NCBI GenBank assembly: GCA_002331485.1
Contig: DCYS01000036.1
Location: 83,572-147,571, forward strand
Direction: 5' to 3'
DNA: 64,000 nucleotides
Source of the DNA: Flavobacteriales bacterium UBA2104
GTDB lineage: Bacteria; Bacteroidota; Bacteroidia; Flavobacteriales_D; Crocinitomicaceae
The translations under genes were made by a program, and so were the position numbers. The notes under the pieces are model-generated. The model did not search any database, was not told the origin of the DNA, and saw only the letters and a list, made by a program, of their open reading frames with translations. Below are positions 16,667 to 25,797 of the stretch, piece by piece; positions within the stretch are counted from its first letter, which is position 1, and each line of letters starts with the position of its first letter.

Positions 16667-18940
16667 ATGCAAAATTCTTTCATAAAAAATCTAAAATTCG
16701 ATATCCCTGCCGGACTCGTTGTCTTTCTAGTAGCTCTTCCGCTTTGTCTTGGAATCGCTTTAGCTTCTGGAGCTCCAATGTTTGCCGGTATAATTGCCGG
16801 TATAATTGGTGGTGTGGTTGTTGGGTCAATAAGCGGCTCACCTCTTGGGGTTTCAGGTCCAGCAGCAGGACTCGCGGTTATAGTCGCTGATAGCATAAAA
16901 CAACTGGGAACAAACGCTTCGGGTGAATTTGACATGATGGCTGGTTTTCAGGCGTTCCTTGTTGCAGGAGTGATCGCTGGTGTCATTCAGATCATATTGG
17001 GTGCTGTACGAGCAGGTATAATTGGATATTATTTTCCTACATCCGTGATTCAAGGAATGCTTGCCGGGATAGGAATTACGCTTATTCTCAAACAGATCCC
17101 ACATGCGCTAGGATGGGATAAAAACCCAGAAGGTGAATGGGAGTTTTTCCAAACTGATGGACACAATTCATTTTCTGAAATTGGTTATGCCTTTGAAAAC
17201 TTCACAATGGGTGCTGTATTAGTAACGCTGATCGCATTGGGAATTCTGATCCTTTTTCAGCAGCCGTTCATGAAGAAAAACAAGGTGCTTAGCCTAATTC
17301 CGGGTCCTTTGATCGCTGTAATCTCCGGTATAGTCATTAACGAAATACTGAAAAGCTACTTCCCAGAATTCGCTCTTGTAAACGAGACTGAGGTTGTTAA
17401 CGGTGAAGTTCTCGAAAACAATCATATGGTGAATATAAAAGCTGCAGATAGTGAAAAGCCCTATTATGGTTTACTTACTTTTCCAGACTGGAGCATTTTG
17501 AAAAATCCGAGCATCTATGTCATTGGTTTTACAATGGCTATCGTGGCAAGTTTAGAAACCTTATTGTGCGTTGAGGCTACCGATAAATTGGACCCTCAAA
17601 AAAGAATAACTCCAACGAATCGTGAGTTATTTGCTCAAGGAACTGGAAATGTTATTTCTTCACTTATTGGAGGGTTGCCGGTTACACAGGTAATTGTGCG
17701 AAGCTCAGCAAACATTGATTCTGGAGGAAAAACCAAGGTTTCGGCAATTTCGCACGGATTTTTCTTAGCAACTTTTGTAATACTTCTCCCCTGGTTATTG
17801 AATTTGATACCATTATCATGTCTAGCTGCGATTTTATTGCTCGTTGGATATAAACTGGCCAATATTAAACTCTTTAAAAAGATGTATCACAACGGATGGA
17901 GTCAGTTCATACCTTTTGTTGTAACAATATTGGTGATCGTATTTGCGAACCTACTTTGGGGAATAGTTGCAGGACTGATCGTTTCAATATTCTTTATTTT
18001 AAAACAGAGTTATCAAAACGCTTTATACTCTAAATTCATCGCTAAGCAAGAAGGAGTTCGTAATACAACGATCATTAAATTAGGTGAAGTTGTTTCGTTC
18101 TTTAACAAAGGTAACTTACATAAAAAATTAAGCGAAATCCCTGAAAACGCGGATGTTGTCATTGATGGGAGAGCAAACAAGCATCTGGACTATGATATAT
18201 TCGATCTTTTCTCTGACTTTGCCGAGGGAGCAAAAAATAAGAATATGAACCTTCAGTTTGTTGGTTTTGATACTCAACGATCCGAAAAACTGAATAACTT
18301 TGCAAATGAAATAGTACAACTTATGAATACTCAAACAAAGGAAACACAGCGCAAGCTTACCCCAGAAAAGGCCCAACGTTTACTGATCGAGGGTAATGAA
18401 CGTTTCATGAAAGATGAAATGACTCAAAGAGATCTTCTGGAACAGATGAGACAGACAACAGATGGCCAGTTTCCCCATTCTGTTATTTTGAGTTGTATTG
18501 ATTCCAGAACCTCTTCAGAGCTAATTTTCGATCAGGGAATTGGAGATATTTTCAACGCACGTGTGGCAGGGAATGTGATCAATGATGATGTACTTGGTTC
18601 AATTGAATATTCATGTAAAGTAGCTGGTTCTAAACTGGTCGTTGTACTTGGACATTCAAGTTGTGGTGCAGTTACATCTGCTTGTAAACATGTTGAGCTA
18701 GGAAATATTACTACTTTATTGAAGAAGATCCAACCAGCGATTGATGTCGTTGCTCCAAAAGTTGATGATATTACTGCTCCTGAATCTGTTCAAATGGTAG
18801 CTGATGAAAATGTTAAGCACGCAATAGAGGAAATAAGAAATAAGAGTGATATTCTTGCCCAGATGGAAAAAGAAGGAGAGATCAAGATCGTAGGTGGAAT
18901 GTATAATATAGAAACTGGAAAGGTTACTTTCTTCGAGTAG
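16667..18940 (+). CDS. SulP family anion transporter fused to a beta-carbonic anhydrase
   Basis: A 757-aa fusion protein. Residues about 1-430 form a SulP/SLC26 permease (KNLKFDIPAGLVVFLVALPLCLG, the GGLPVTQVIVRSSAN segment, ten or more membrane helices). A STAS-like cytoplasmic segment follows (about 440-530). The C-terminal 220 residues are a beta-carbonic anhydrase: SCIDSR with C610 and D612, and GHSSCGA with H663 and C666, supply zinc ligands and the catalytic dyad. The enzyme interconverts CO2 and bicarbonate at the membrane, so bicarbonate is the likely substrate; sulfate cannot be excluded. I start at the ATG at 16667, where conserved SulP sequence begins. The open frame extends to a TTG at 16505 but overlaps the upstream gene with no family similarity. 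Confidence 0.92.
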   Translation: MQNSFIKNLKFDIPAGLVVFLVALPLCLGIALASGAPMFAGIIAGIIGGVVVGSISGSPLGVSGPAAGLAVIVADSIKQLGTNASGEFDMMAGFQAFLVAGVIAGVIQIILGAVRAGIIGYYFPTSVIQGMLAGIGITLILKQIPHALGWDKNPEGEWEFFQTDGHNSFSEIGYAFENFTMGAVLVTLIALGILILFQQPFMKKNKVLSLIPGPLIAVISGIVINEILKSYFPEFALVNETEVVNGEVLENNHMVNIKAADSEKPYYGLLTFPDWSILKNPSIYVIGFTMAIVASLETLLCVEATDKLDPQKRITPTNRELFAQGTGNVISSLIGGLPVTQVIVRSSANIDSGGKTKVSAISHGFFLATFVILLPWLLNLIPLSCLAAILLLVGYKLANIKLFKKMYHNGWSQFIPFVVTILVIVFANLLWGIVAGLIVSIFFILKQSYQNALYSKFIAKQEGVRNTTIIKLGEVVSFFNKGNLHKKLSEIPENADVVIDGRANKHLDYDIFDLFSDFAEGAKNKNMNLQFVGFDTQRSEKLNNFANEIVQLMNTQTKETQRKLTPEKAQRLLIEGNERFMKDEMTQRDLLEQMRQTTDGQFPHSVILSCIDSRTSSELIFDQGIGDIFNARVAGNVINDDVLGSIEYSCKVAGSKLVVVLGHSSCGAVTSACKHVELGNITTLLKKIQPAIDVVAPKVDDITAPESVQMVADENVKHAIEEIRNKSDILAQMEKEGEIKIVGGMYNIETGKVTFFE

Positions 18941-18963
18941 TACCTCTTATGAAAATCAAAAAT

Positions 18964-18999
18964 AAAAGCGACCTCAAATGAGTCGCTTTTTTCTTTTTA
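18964..18999. terminator. Bidirectional terminator between the SulP gene and the small membrane protein gene
   Basis: The inverted repeat AAAAGCGAC / GTCGCTTTT (18964-18972 and 18982-18990) is followed by TTCTTTTTAT on the + strand. On the - strand it is followed by TTTTATTTTT. It can end transcription from both converging genes. Confidence 0.85.
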
Positions 19000-19013
19000 T
19001 TGATATCGTTTTT

Positions 19014-19253
19014 TTAGCCTTCCGCCTTATGAGCATTCTCTCTTAGGTATTTGATCAAATAAAAACCATTTACAAAAACGATCGCCACATTAGTGATAAT
19101 GATCGGCCATGAACTGATCAAAATACCATAAGCGATAAAAAACGAACACCCAATAATATTAACTGTACGCAGCGTTCCGATTTTCTTCATTACAAATGAA
19201 AGCAGCACAAATAAGGAGGCTGCGTAGCCTATAAACTCAATGTAGGTTGGCAT
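19014..19253 (-). CDS. Small three-helix membrane protein (YgjV/SemiSWEET-like)
   Basis: A 79-aa protein that is almost entirely membrane-embedded. Helices lie around 5-22 (IEFIGYAASLFVLLSFVM), 31-49 and 52-70. The KKIGTLRTVNIIG loop and the overall size resemble the YgjV/Imp family and bacterial SemiSWEET half-transporters, which work as dimers. A transported substrate cannot be named. It lies 11 bp behind aspS on the same strand and is probably cotranscribed with it. Transcription ends at the shared terminator at 18964. Confidence 0.72.
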   Translation of the reverse strand: MPTYIEFIGYAASLFVLLSFVMKKIGTLRTVNIIGCSFFIAYGILISSWPIIITNVAIVFVNGFYLIKYLRENAHKAEG

Positions 19254-19264
19254 AATAATGTTTT

Positions 19265-21025
19265 TTAGTTTTCTTCCTGAAGATCAAGGTCTAAACCGAG
19301 CTCCTTTAATTGTTCCTGGTCAATCGTTGCTGGAGCGTCGATCATGATATCTCTACCCGCATTGTTTTTCGGGAAAGCGATATAATCACGGATAGAATCT
19401 GAACCTCCCATCGTTGCAACTAAACGATCCAAACCGAATGCTATTCCTCCATGCGGTGGAGCACCGAATTCGAATGCATTCATTAAGAATCCAAACTGCT
19501 TTTGTGCTTCTTCATCAGAGAAACCAAGGTGCTTAAACATCAGTGCTTGAAGATCTCTGTCATGGATACGAATCGAACCCCCACCTAATTCTACTCCATT
19601 CATTGCCAGATCATAGGCATTTGCTCTTACCCTACCTGGATCAGTATCTAGCAATTCTATGTCTTCTTGTTTCGGAGATGTAAACGGGTGATGCATTGCA
19701 TGATAACGTTCTGTCTCATCATCCCATTCCAATAGTGGAAAATCCACCACCCACAATGGCTTAAATTCATTCGGGTTACGTAAGCCAAGTTCATTACCCA
19801 TATGTAATCTTAGTTCGTTCATTTGCTTACGTGTCTTGTCTGCTTCTCCACTTAAGACAAGCAATAAGTCACCAGGTTTTGCACCCAAGTGATCGGCCCA
19901 TTCTTTTAAATCTTCCTGACTGTAAAATTTATCTACAGAGCTTTTGAATGAACCATCTTCATTATACTTAACATAAACGAGTCCCTTCGCACCTACTTGA
20001 GGTCGTTGTACCCATTTTGTCAATTTATCTAATTGTTTTCTGGAATATACCGCACAGTCTTCTGCTACAATTCCTACTACTAATTCAGCTTCATCAAATA
20101 TTTTGAAGCCTTTATTCTTAGCGACTTCGTTCAGATTATTGAACTTCATACCAAAACGAATATCTGGCTTATCTGAACCGTATGTTTCCATTGCCTCAGC
20201 GAAAGTCATTCTCGGAAAGTCTCCTTCAAACTCAATTCCACGGCAAGCTTTAAACAAGTGCTTCACTAAACCTTCAAATGTGTTCAAAACATCTTCTTGC
20301 TCGACAAAAGACATCTCGCAGTCCACCTGAGTAAACTCTGGCTGGCGATCTGCTCTTAGATCTTCATCACGGAAACATTTCACAATTTGATAGTAGCGAT
20401 CAATTCCTGAAACCATCAATAACTGTTTGAATGTCTGTGGTGACTGAGGTAAGGCATAAAATTCACCTTGATTCATTCGGCTCGGAACCACAAAATCACG
20501 TGCTCCTTCTGGAGTTGATTTGATCAAATATGGCGTTTCAACATCCATGAAATCTTCTCCATCAAGATACTTCCTAGTTTCAAGTGCAACTTTATTTCTT
20601 AATCTTAGTTTCTCTTGAATTACAGTTCTTCGAATATCCAGGTAGCGATGCTTCATTCTTAACTCATCTCCTCCATCTGTCTCCTCCTCGATCGTAAACG
20701 GTGGTGTTTTCGCCGCATTCAATACCTTGAGTTCATTTACTTTGATCTCAACTTCACCTGTTGGAATATTCTTATTCTTACTTGAGCGTTCGATCACTTC
20801 GCCATTGATCTGTACAACGAACTCTCTACCTAGTTTACGTGCAGCCTGATTTAGATCGTCGTTATCTTCTGTATTAAAAGCAAGTTGCGTGATTCCATAG
20901 CGATCGCGAAGATCGACAAAAGTCATTCCTCCCATTTCTCTCGTTCGCTGAACCCATCCCGCCAACGTTACAGTGTTTCCGACATGTTCAATTCTTAATT
21001 CTCCACAGGTGTGTGATCTATACAT
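19265..21025 (-). CDS. aspS: Aspartyl-tRNA synthetase
   Basis: A class IIb synthetase of 586 aa, close to bacterial AspRS (about 590). An N-terminal OB fold binds the anticodon ([20 protein letters not shown]). Motif 2 is [19 protein letters not shown] bacterial GAD insertion domain sits in the middle, and motif 3 is [16 protein letters not shown] near the end. I start at the ATG at 21025 ([11 protein letters not shown]). An upstream TTG would add eight residues with no family support. It charges tRNA-Asp in the cytoplasm. The 153-bp region upstream is shared with the divergent dusB. Confidence 0.97.
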   Translation of the reverse strand: MYRSHTCGELRIEHVGNTVTLAGWVQRTREMGGMTFVDLRDRYGITQLAFNTEDNDDLNQAARKLGREFVVQINGEVIERSSKNKNIPTGEVEIKVNELKVLNAAKTPPFTIEEETDGGDELRMKHRYLDIRRTVIQEKLRLRNKVALETRKYLDGEDFMDVETPYLIKSTPEGARDFVVPSRMNQGEFYALPQSPQTFKQLLMVSGIDRYYQIVKCFRDEDLRADRQPEFTQVDCEMSFVEQEDVLNTFEGLVKHLFKACRGIEFEGDFPRMTFAEAMETYGSDKPDIRFGMKFNNLNEVAKNKGFKIFDEAELVVGIVAEDCAVYSRKQLDKLTKWVQRPQVGAKGLVYVKYNEDGSFKSSVDKFYSQEDLKEWADHLGAKPGDLLLVLSGEADKTRKQMNELRLHMGNELGLRNPNEFKPLWVVDFPLLEWDDETERYHAMHHPFTSPKQEDIELLDTDPGRVRANAYDLAMNGVELGGGSIRIHDRDLQALMFKHLGFSDEEAQKQFGFLMNAFEFGAPPHGGIAFGLDRLVATMGGSDSIRDYIAFPKNNAGRDIMIDAPATIDQEQLKELGLDLDLQEEN

Positions 21026-21129
21026 AGCACTCAAATATTTGAACTGCAAAAATAGAAAGATTTCATCGAACCTGTAAGTATAAAAGCTACATTGTTACGG
21101 CAACTGAAGTCAAGAAGGCGTTTTCTATT

Positions 21130-21159
21130 TTGTTTTTTCTGTACTTCCACGTACTTTTG
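21130..21159 (+). promoter_or_regulatory. Bacteroidetes sigma-A promoter of dusB
   Basis: TTG (21130-21132), 19 bases, then TACTTTTG (21152-21159) is a perfect match to TTG-N19-TAnnTTTG. The predicted start point leaves a leader of only about 13 nt before the ATG at 21179. This supports that ATG over the earlier in-frame ATG at 21092, which lies upstream of the promoter. Confidence 0.82.
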
Positions 21160-21178
21160 TACCCACTTTAAACAAGGA

Positions 21179-22174
21179 ATGGCAAAGATTCGCGACATAG
21201 AACTTGGTGATTTTCCACTTTTACTCGCTCCAATGGAGGATGTGAGCGACCCGCCATTTCGTGCTTTGTGCAAAGAGAATGGGGCAGACCTCATGTATAC
21301 TGAGTTTATTTCATCGGAAGGGTTGATCAGAGATGCAGTAAAAAGCGTTCAAAAGCTTGATATCTTTGAGTATGAACGTCCAGTGGGAATTCAGATCTTC
21401 GGAAGTGACATCGAAAGTATGAAACGAGCTACTGAGATCACCGAGAAAACGAATCCGGATATCATCGATATTAATTATGGTTGTCCTGTAAAGAAAGTAG
21501 CTTGTAAAGGAGCAGGAGCAGGAATATTACAGGATATTCCAAAGATGGTCAGTATGACCAAAGAGATCGTTAAAAGCACGAATCTACCAGTCACGGTTAA
21601 AACTCGCTTAGGCTGGGATGATAACACCAAATACATTGTTGAAGTAGCAGAACGATTACAAGATGTAGGTATTGAAGCGATCTCGATCCATGGACGTACA
21701 CGTAAACAAATGTATAAAGGCGAGGCAGATTGGTCGTTGATTGCCGAAGTCAAGAATAATCCAAGAATGCGTATTCCTGTTTTCGGTAATGGAGACATTG
21801 ATTCACCTGAGAAAGCAGTAGAATACAAAGACAAATATGGTGTAGATGGATTGATGATCGGTCGTGCGAGCATTGGATATCCCTGGATCTTTAACGAGAT
21901 AAAGCATTACCAGAAGACCGGGAAGCACCTCCCTAAACCAACGTTGAAACAGCGTGTTGAAGTAACCAAGCGCCACTTAGAAATGAGTATAAAGTGGAAA
22001 GGCGAAAAGCTCGCTATTGTTGAAATGAAGCGTCATTACACAAATTACTTCAAAGGAATTCCTCATTTTAAACCCTACCGAACAAAGCTAGTAACTACTT
22101 TTGATCTGAACGAGATCTTTGACACACTTGATGAAGTGGAAGAACGATTTGGTGAAACGGAATTCTTGGTTTAA
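21179..22174 (+). CDS. dusB: tRNA-dihydrouridine synthase (DusB type)
   Basis: An FMN-dependent TIM-barrel enzyme of 331 aa that reduces uridine to dihydrouridine in the tRNA D-loop. LLLAPMEDVSDPPFRALC opens the barrel. The catalytic cysteine is C102 in DINYGCPVKKV. TVKTRLGWDD, SIHGRTRKQMYKGEADW and GNGDIDSPEKA (phosphate and flavin binding) follow in order. The start at 21179 is fixed by the promoter at 21130-21159; the frame extends upstream to 21092 but without conserved sequence. It is the first gene of a + strand run; the DUF3108 gene follows after 56 bp. Confidence 0.93.
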   Translation: MAKIRDIELGDFPLLLAPMEDVSDPPFRALCKENGADLMYTEFISSEGLIRDAVKSVQKLDIFEYERPVGIQIFGSDIESMKRATEITEKTNPDIIDINYGCPVKKVACKGAGAGILQDIPKMVSMTKEIVKSTNLPVTVKTRLGWDDNTKYIVEVAERLQDVGIEAISIHGRTRKQMYKGEADWSLIAEVKNNPRMRIPVFGNGDIDSPEKAVEYKDKYGVDGLMIGRASIGYPWIFNEIKHYQKTGKHLPKPTLKQRVEVTKRHLEMSIKWKGEKLAIVEMKRHYTNYFKGIPHFKPYRTKLVTTFDLNEIFDTLDEVEERFGETEFLV

Positions 22175-22230
22175 ACGGTCGTTCTAAAAACTTTGGCAGA
22201 TTTTTTGTATCTTCTTATGTGAATTTAAAA

Positions 22231-23025
22231 ATGAACGCCATGAAGAAATTGATCACAATACTTACTGTCGCGGGCTTGATCGTAGGAATGACAAGTTCAA
22301 CAAAGATCTATTACCCTACAGTAAAATCGAAAAGTTTTAAAAGTGGTGAGAAGCTTCGTTACCGTATTACTTATGGAATTATGGATGCGGGTGAGGCTGT
22401 GCTTACAGTTAATGAAACATCTGAAAAAGGTGCAAGTGGTCGTCCTTTATACCATGTTAAAGGGGAAGGGAAAACACTTGGTGCATTCAGTCTGTTTTTC
22501 AAAGTAGAAGATATTTACGAGTCTTATATTGATAAATCTGGTGTGTTTCCTTGGAGATTTGTTCGAGATGTAAATGAAGGTGGATATGAGATCAATCAAG
22601 AATATAAATTCCGTCAGGATAAGCAAAAAGTAATTGACGATAAAGGAAAAGAATATAAAGTTCCAATGGGTATACAGGATATGATCTCCTCGTTTTACTA
22701 TGCAAGAACTTTGGATTTTAAAAACATGAAAGTTGGTGATGTTACTACTTTTAAATGTTTTATGGACGAAGAGATCTGGCCATTAAAAGTAAAGTATATT
22801 GGAACTGAAGAGATCAAGATCAGAAAAGGAACTTTTGAATGTTTGAAATTCCAGCCTGTTGTTCAAGAAGGTCGTTACTTTGAAAACGATGATGATGTTG
22901 AATTTTGGGTAACGAATGATGCGAACAGGATTCCAGTTCTAGTGAAAGCTAAAATTCCTGTAGGTACCGTTAAAATGCACCTAGTTGAATGGGAAGGTTT
23001 AGTAGGTAACCTGGCAAAAAAATAA
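22231..23025 (+). CDS. Exported DUF3108 family protein
   Basis: A protein of about 264 aa with an N-terminal signal peptide (MKKLITILTVAGLIVGMTSS). The body matches DUF3108: SGEKLRYRITYGIMDAGEAVLTV, TLGAFSLFFKVEDIYESYID, GIQDMISSFYYARTL and a late FWVTNDANRIPVLVKAKIPVGTVKMHL. The fold is beta-rich and the protein probably periplasmic. Members are widespread in Bacteroidetes and Proteobacteria with no proven biochemical function; cell-envelope roles are suspected. The start could equally be the ATG at 22240, three codons later. A strong terminator follows. Confidence 0.82.
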   Translation: MNAMKKLITILTVAGLIVGMTSSTKIYYPTVKSKSFKSGEKLRYRITYGIMDAGEAVLTVNETSEKGASGRPLYHVKGEGKTLGAFSLFFKVEDIYESYIDKSGVFPWRFVRDVNEGGYEINQEYKFRQDKQKVIDDKGKEYKVPMGIQDMISSFYYARTLDFKNMKVGDVTTFKCFMDEEIWPLKVKYIGTEEIKIRKGTFECLKFQPVVQEGRYFENDDDVEFWVTNDANRIPVLVKAKIPVGTVKMHLVEWEGLVGNLAKK

Positions 23026-23050
23026 AATTGTTTTTGAACATTGAACCCCG

Positions 23051-23082
23051 AAGCACGCAGAACATCTTGCGTGCTTTTTCTA
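23051..23082 (+). terminator. Rho-independent terminator after the DUF3108 gene
   Basis: The inverted repeat AAGCACGCA / TGCGTGCTT (23051-23059 and 23068-23076) has an 8-nt loop and runs into TTTTTC. It is oriented for the + strand gene ending at 23025. Confidence 0.88.
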
Positions 23083-23171
23083 TTGCTAAGGGATGATCTC
23101 GATACTTTTCTCTTTTCAATCGAAAAACTCGATCACCCCTTTTCAAAACACAGTTTTTATAGTTCTTTCAT

Positions 23172-23179
23172 TAACTTTG
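23172..23179 (+). promoter_or_regulatory. -7 element before the DUF4286-rsmA operon (possibly leaderless)
   Basis: TAACTTTG matches the Bacteroidetes -7 consensus TAnnTTTG exactly. No clean TTG occurs at -33, so the match is partial. The ATG of the next gene is only 5 bases behind it, which would put the transcription start at or next to the start codon. Confidence 0.5.
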
Positions 23180-23183
23180 TAAC

Positions 23184-23501
23184 ATGGTAGTTTACAATGT
23201 AACAGTAAGTATTGATGAAAATGTGGCCGACGAATGGCTAAAATGGATGCGAGAAACACATATTCCTGATGTAATGAACACTGGTCATTTCAAGGAAAGT
23301 CGATTATGCAGGGTTCATGGGGAAGAACAAGGTGGAGTAACTTATGCAATTACTTATCTTTCTTATTCTGAGCAGGATCTTAATACCTATCAAGAAAAAC
23401 ACGCTCCTCAGTTACAAGCTGAGCATACGGAGAAATTTCAGGGAAAATTTGCAGCTTTTAGGACCTTACTATCAGTAATTGATGAATTCAAGAGTGAATG
23501 A
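23184..23501 (+). CDS. DUF4286 family protein
   Basis: A 105-aa cytoplasmic protein with a ferredoxin-like alpha/beta pattern: VVYNVTVSIDENVADEWLKWMRETHIPDVMNTGHF, then GGVTYAITYLSYSEQDLNTYQ. This is DUF4286, common in Bacteroidetes and often found directly before rsmA, as here. Its stop overlaps the rsmA start (ATGA), so the two are translationally coupled. The function is unknown; the pairing with an rRNA methylase hints at ribosome biogenesis, which is inference only. Confidence 0.88.
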   Translation: MVVYNVTVSIDENVADEWLKWMRETHIPDVMNTGHFKESRLCRVHGEEQGGVTYAITYLSYSEQDLNTYQEKHAPQLQAEHTEKFQGKFAAFRTLLSVIDEFKSE

Positions 23502-24280
23502 GTGTTAAACCTAAAAAACACTTAGGTCAGCACTTTCTCGTTGACAAAAACATTAGCCGAAAGATCGCTGATAGTTTTATCGGTTTTCGAGGTGTAACAA
23601 ATGTATTAGAGATCGGTCCGGGGACAGGTGCGATAACTCAATTCTTTGTTGAGCGAGAAGAGTTGAATTTCCATGTAATTGATCTTGATCTAGAGTCTAT
23701 TCGATATCTAGAAGATCACTACCCTCAGTTAGATGAAAAAATTCACGAAGCTGACTTTTTGAAAATGGATTTTACAACTGTTTTTGGAGATGAACCCTTC
23801 GCAGTTGTCGGTAACTTTCCTTACAATATCTCCTCACAGATCTTATTCAAATGCCTGGAAAATCGAAATCAGATCCCTGAGATCATGGGTATGTTCCAAA
23901 AGGAAGTTGCACAGCGAGTTGCAGAGTCACCAGGGTCAAAACAGTATGGAATTCTGAGCGTAATGCTACAGACATATTACGATATTGAATACTGTTTTAC
24001 AGTCAGCGAAAATGTATTTAATCCTCCACCAAAGGTAAAATCTGGTGTGATCCGTTGTACGCGAAACCGACGTGACGAGCTCCCAGTTGATGAAAGCCTT
24101 TACGAAAAGGTTGTAAAATCAACATTCAACCAACGCAGAAAGACAATTCGTAATGGATTAAAGACTATTGTTGATGTTAAAGAGCTTCCAGATCACCCAT
24201 TTTTGTCAAAAAGAGCTGAAAAATTAAGCGTCGAAGATTTTATTGAATTGACGCGTTTTGTTTCAGAGCATACCGTATAA
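23498..24280 (+). CDS. rsmA: 16S rRNA (A1518/A1519-N6) dimethyltransferase
   Basis: KsgA/RsmA of 260 aa, which dimethylates two adjacent adenines in helix 45 of 16S rRNA. The N-terminal KPKKHLGQHFLVDKNI is diagnostic. SAM motif I is LEIGPGTGAIT at 37-47. The catalytic NFPYN motif is at 106-110. VFNPPPKVKSGVI and FNQRRKTIRNGL mark the C-terminal half. The start overlaps the DUF4286 stop by 4 bp. mgtE follows after 61 bp with its own -7 element. Confidence 0.97.
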   Translation: MSVKPKKHLGQHFLVDKNISRKIADSFIGFRGVTNVLEIGPGTGAITQFFVEREELNFHVIDLDLESIRYLEDHYPQLDEKIHEADFLKMDFTTVFGDEPFAVVGNFPYNISSQILFKCLENRNQIPEIMGMFQKEVAQRVAESPGSKQYGILSVMLQTYYDIEYCFTVSENVFNPPPKVKSGVIRCTRNRRDELPVDESLYEKVVKSTFNQRRKTIRNGLKTIVDVKELPDHPFLSKRAEKLSVEDFIELTRFVSEHTV

Positions 24281-24317
24281 AAAACCTCATCACTCGGGCA
24301 ATTGCGTTTTTCTTTCT

Positions 24318-24325
24318 TAAATTTG
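24318..24325 (+). promoter_or_regulatory. -7 element before mgtE
   Basis: TAAATTTG is a full match to TAnnTTTG, 16 bases before the mgtE ATG at 24342. The nearest upstream TTG is only 13 bases away, short of the usual 17-20, so the -33 half is weak. Confidence 0.45.
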
Positions 24326-24341
24326 GCCAAACTTTCCGAGG

Positions 24342-25691
24342 ATGCGGTTCGAGTTAACAAAAGAGTATTTGGATGAAGTGCGAGAATTGATCGCACAGAA
24401 CAATAGTGCTTTTATCGACCAAAAGATCATCCATCTTCACCCAGCGGACGTAGCTGAAATTATTGATGAGCTTGATAATGATGAAGCAAAATTCGTTTTT
24501 GCTCATTTGGACAATGACCTTCAGGGTGATGTTCTGATGGAGCTGGATGATGAAGTCCGTTATCAATTTGTAGAATCATTTGCCACTGAACAACTTGCGA
24601 AGCAACTCGAAAACCTGGACTCCGATGATGCCGTGGATATTTTAGGTGAGCTTGAGGTTGATCGCCAACTTGAAGTGATCGCGGAGATGGAAAGCGAAAA
24701 TGCTGAGCAGCTTGTCAAGCTTTTGAACTATGATGAGAATACTGCCGGTGGTCTGATGCAGACCGAGTTCATAAGAGCTAAACTGGACTGGCCTGTGAAC
24801 CGCTGTGTTATCGAGTTACGTCGCCAGGCTGAAGAAGTTGAAAAAGTATATACGATCTATGTCGTTGATGAAGAAGATCGACTTGTTGGTTTTCTATCAC
24901 TCAAGTCTTTATTATTTGCAAAGGCAAAAACGCAGATCAAAGATATCTTTCAAGATAAGAACATGGTATATGTTACTACGAATGTTGAGGCAGAAGAAGT
25001 AGGTCGAATCATGGAAAAATATGACCTCGTTTCTATACCCGTTTTAAATCTTCAAAAGAAACTTGTTGGACGCATTACTATTGATGATATTGTAGATGTC
25101 ATTCGTGAGGAAGCTGATAAAGACTTCCAGATGGCTTCTGGTATCTCTGAAAATGTGGAGGCTTCAGCAAGTATATGGAGAATGTCTCGCTCAAGATTAC
25201 CCTGGTTAATGATTGGAATGTTGGGAGGAATCCTTGGTGCCCAGGTGATCGGAAACTTTGAAGGTCAGATCGGAAAAATACCTGCTTTGGCATTCTTCAT
25301 CCCTCTCGTTGCCGCCATGGGAGGAAATGTTGGTGTTCAATCCAGTGCGATAGTTGTTCAGTCAATTGCCAACGGATCTAATCAGTTTAGCAGTATTTGG
25401 TCCAAAGTTAAAAGAGAGGCTGGTCTGGGTTTACTAAATGGTTTGATTTGTGGATCTGTCATTTTTCTGGTAACCTGGCTTTTACAAAGTATGACCTTAG
25501 GTATTTCGGTTAGTATCGCACTCTTTATAGTAATAGTCTTTGCAGCGATCTTCGGAACACTAATCCCTTTAGTTCTCCATAAATACAAAATTGATCCTGC
25601 CGTTGCAACAGGACCTTTTATTACCACCCTTAATGACGTAGTGGGGCTGTTCATTTACTTCATGGTAGGGATGTTTATTTTCGGGCTTTAA
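24342..25691 (+). CDS. mgtE: Magnesium transporter MgtE
   Basis: A 449-aa Mg2+ channel/transporter of standard length. The cytoplasmic N-domain is a helical array with HPADVAEIIDEL and DDAVDILGELE. Two CBS domains follow (about 130-250, ending VGRITIDDIVDVIREEA), then the plug helix, then five membrane helices starting near 285 (LPWLMIGMLGGILGAQVIG). The pore helix region has MGGNVGVQSSAIVVQSIANG. In the known mechanism Mg2+ binding between the N-domain and CBS domains closes the channel, so regulation is built into the protein. It faces no obvious partner genes. Confidence 0.95.
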   Translation: MRFELTKEYLDEVRELIAQNNSAFIDQKIIHLHPADVAEIIDELDNDEAKFVFAHLDNDLQGDVLMELDDEVRYQFVESFATEQLAKQLENLDSDDAVDILGELEVDRQLEVIAEMESENAEQLVKLLNYDENTAGGLMQTEFIRAKLDWPVNRCVIELRRQAEEVEKVYTIYVVDEEDRLVGFLSLKSLLFAKAKTQIKDIFQDKNMVYVTTNVEAEEVGRIMEKYDLVSIPVLNLQKKLVGRITIDDIVDVIREEADKDFQMASGISENVEASASIWRMSRSRLPWLMIGMLGGILGAQVIGNFEGQIGKIPALAFFIPLVAAMGGNVGVQSSAIVVQSIANGSNQFSSIWSKVKREAGLGLLNGLICGSVIFLVTWLLQSMTLGISVSIALFIVIVFAAIFGTLIPLVLHKYKIDPAVATGPFITTLNDVVGLFIYFMVGMFIFGL

Positions 25692-25797
25692 CCTAGCAAG
25701 TCAATTAGATTCTTTTCAAACTTGTTTTCGAATCAAAGATTTTTTACCTTCATTTACTGGCATACTATTTGATTACCAGCTTATTAAACTAATAGCT

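Noticed and set aside
21092..21178. N-terminal extension of dusB
   Set aside because: It would start upstream of the perfect dusB promoter at 21130-21159, and family similarity begins at MAKIRDIELG.
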